The position numbers were made by a program, and so were the translations under genes. A stretch of 5,251 nt of DNA from Saprospiraceae bacterium (GTDB lineage: Bacteria > Bacteroidota > Bacteroidia > Chitinophagales > Saprospiraceae), in assembly GCA_013002475.1 (NCBI GenBank), contig JABDJM010000137.1:1-5251 (forward strand). Direction: 5' to 3'. The notes under the pieces are model-generated. The model did not search any database, was not told the origin of the DNA, and saw only the letters and a program-made list of their open reading frames with translations. Shown in pieces: positions 3,944 through 5,251 of the stretch; positions within the stretch are counted from its first letter, which is position 1; each line of letters begins with the position of its first letter.

Positions 3944-5251
3944 CTACTCGACAATCACCTTTCTAGTCCATCTGGCTTCGGCGGAAGTAATCTCCAGGAT
4001 ATACATGCCACTCGCAAAATGAGAAACAGAAATTGTCTCGTTGGCTTGTCGAACCATCCCCAGATCTTTCGCAAATACGATCGAACCCAGCTGGTCATAC
4101 ATCCTAACATGAGTTTCTTCAACTGAAGCCGGGAAATCCAACTCGAGGCTTAATTGTTCTCTCACAGGATTTGGATAAACACGAATCCCAGAATCCATAT
4201 CAGTTTCAAGAACTGAAGACGGTACTCCACAATCGCCGTTTAAGCATAAATTCCAGATTACAGCACCTACGAACCAACGGTCGATCCATTCAATGTAGTA
4301 AGTAGTACCCATGTCGACCTGGAACTCCAGGTAGGAAGCATTATTCATGCAATCGTCTCCGTTATCATTTTCTGCATACAGATTCAAGCTGCTAAAACTT
4401 CCGCAATCTCCTGTATAGACATACACATGTGTATCCTCACCAGTTTCGCAAGATTCTATCAATGCCATACCAGATGAGTCCGGCGTAAACGAGTACCAGG
4501 CAGACCGAGAATATGGAGTGGTGGATGAGGTAAACGTGTTGATGTTCGGCCCTGCCATGGACGCATGTCCATCCAGGGATTCTGTGAGTTGAGCCCCAAT
4601 CTGAACAGGAATGGCTGATTCACAAAACAGGCCTTCTCCTCCAGCTCCGGGCGTCAGTGTGATCTCCCAATTAAAGCCGATGGCTTCCCAGGCATTGTCC
4701 CACATAATGTAATAGGTCGTTCCACCAGTGACAACTGCTTCGCGATAGGAAGCCCAATTATCACCAGTTCCAATATCACACATGTCATCATTGACACCCA
4801 TGATCTCCAGTGAGTGACATTCTCCCTTAAAGATCCAGGCTCTTGTATCTGCTCCGCCCCCGCAGGAAGAAATCCCAAGGACTCCATCCTCAGCTGGGGT
4901 GAAAGTATACCAGGCACCTTTTTCAGCACCATCGCCACCGCCCAGGTCATACCCTCCTCCAAAGCAGGTGAGAGATGTGATTGAATTCATCCCAAGATTA
5001 GCCGCAGTTGCGGTGTAGCAATACTGATTGGCTTCCGCCTCAGGAATTTGCCAAAAGTTGACATTGTCAATGTAGAATTGGAAACCGGTATTGATCGGAT
5101 AAAAATTGATACTATTCAGATTTCCATTTGGAATACCAGTCGAAGCATTATCAAAACTCCAGGCACCCACAGTATTCTCACCTATAATCAGGCGAGCTTC
5201 ATTGCTGGTAAGGTCGGCAAAAAGATATACTTCGAACCAGGTGTCATATTC
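3944..5251 (-). CDS. Secreted multidomain protein with lectin-like segment, two beta-sandwich-type repeats and T9SS sorting tail (5' truncated by window)
   Basis: The frame stays open to the window edge (EYDTWFEVYLFADLTSNEAR precedes the GTG at 5170, which is therefore not a start), leaving 435 visible C-terminal residues, numbered here from that Glu. Residues 1-68 (WFEVYLFADL, ARLIIGENTVGAW, INFY, FYIDNVNFW) resemble the ConA-like lectin/LamG-type module of Bacteroidota surface proteins. Residues about 78-200 and 208-337 are two tandem paralogous repeats sharing AWY(T/S)FTP, a Cys after a strand (SSC130/ESC268), an acidic-Asp-Thr triplet or near match (ADT/EDT), GxC (C145/C283), an Asp-rich DDxC or DDC (C158/C301) and GGTTYYIxW/GTTYYIxW. 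They look like PPC-type (pre-peptidase C-terminal) jelly-roll domains, probably disulphide-bonded. Residues about 354-435 are a type A sorting tail (VYPNPV, MYDQLGS, SGMYILEI, RKVIVE). No catalytic domain is visible; an enzyme module could lie upstream of the window. The role is unknown; a surface or secreted binding function is inferred. Confidence 0.9.
   Translation of the reverse strand, partial: EYDTWFEVYLFADLTSNEARLIIGENTVGAWSFDNASTGIPNGNLNSINFYPINTGFQFYIDNVNFWQIPEAEANQYCYTATAANLGMNSITSLTCFGGGYDLGGGDGAEKGAWYTFTPAEDGVLGISSCGGGADTRAWIFKGECHSLEIMGVNDDMCDIGTGDNWASYREAVVTGGTTYYIMWDNAWEAIGFNWEITLTPGAGGEGLFCESAIPVQIGAQLTESLDGHASMAGPNINTFTSSTTPYSRSAWYSFTPDSSGMALIESCETGEDTHVYVYTGDCGSFSSLNLYAENDNGDDCMNNASYLEFQVDMGTTYYIEWIDRWFVGAVIWNLCLNGDCGVPSSVLETDMDSGIRVYPNPVREQLSLELDFPASVEETHVRMYDQLGSIVFAKDLGMVRQANETISVSHFASGMYILEITSAEARWTRKVIVE

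Noticed and set aside
3724..4126. Two overlapping 80-residue plus-strand reading frames
   Set aside because: They cover the hairpin repeat and the antisense of the T9SS tail. Their translations have no protein-like pattern and no start context.
4654..4962. 102-residue minus-strand frame overlapping the second T9SS gene
   Set aside because: It is a different frame of the same strand inside a clearly coding region with paired domain repeats.

Overview
The window looks like a chromosomal segment of a member of the Bacteroidota (Cytophagia/Flavobacteriia/Saprospiria-like; the genus cannot be told). The main reasons are two large secreted proteins with typical C-terminal type IX secretion (T9SS) sorting tails, an IS200-like Y1 transposase of a type common in Bacteroidota, and a sugar-porter MFS protein with Bacteroidota-style motifs. 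Both outer genes run off the window.

Layout from left to right. (1) 3-1415 (+): the C-terminal part of a secreted, calcium-binding, Asp-rich TSP3-repeat protein with a T9SS tail, closed by a clear rho-independent terminator at 1434-1467. (2) 1468-1833: a non-coding stretch packed with secondary structure. It holds two near-perfect palindromes (1491-1518 and 1526-1559) that are inverted copies of each other with complementary loops, then a REP-like multi-hairpin element (copy A, about 1577-1802). (3) 1834-2301 (+): a small HUH/Y1 transposase placed directly after copy A. (4) 2373-3716 (+): a complete sugar-porter MFS transporter. (5) 3724-3868: a second, shorter copy (B) of the REP-like element in the same orientation, whose last hairpin also looks like the terminator of the gene that follows on the minus strand. 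(6) 5251-3944 (-): the C-terminal part of another T9SS-secreted protein, with a lectin-like segment, two tandem Cys-containing beta-sandwich-type repeats and a sorting tail.

The two T9SS genes converge, and the transposase, transporter and repeat material lies between their 3' ends. I see no metabolic link between the transporter and the secreted proteins. The most interesting content is non-coding: a transposase next to a structured repeat, a solo relative of that repeat 2.15 kb away, an independent inverted pair of palindromes, and a 7-mer (GAACATT) that occurs five times, always outside the genes. Together these resemble a REP/RAYT-type (repetitive extragenic palindrome / REP-associated tyrosine transposase) system in Bacteroidota. 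The REP assignment is inference. The hairpins and the A/B similarity are read directly from the sequence.
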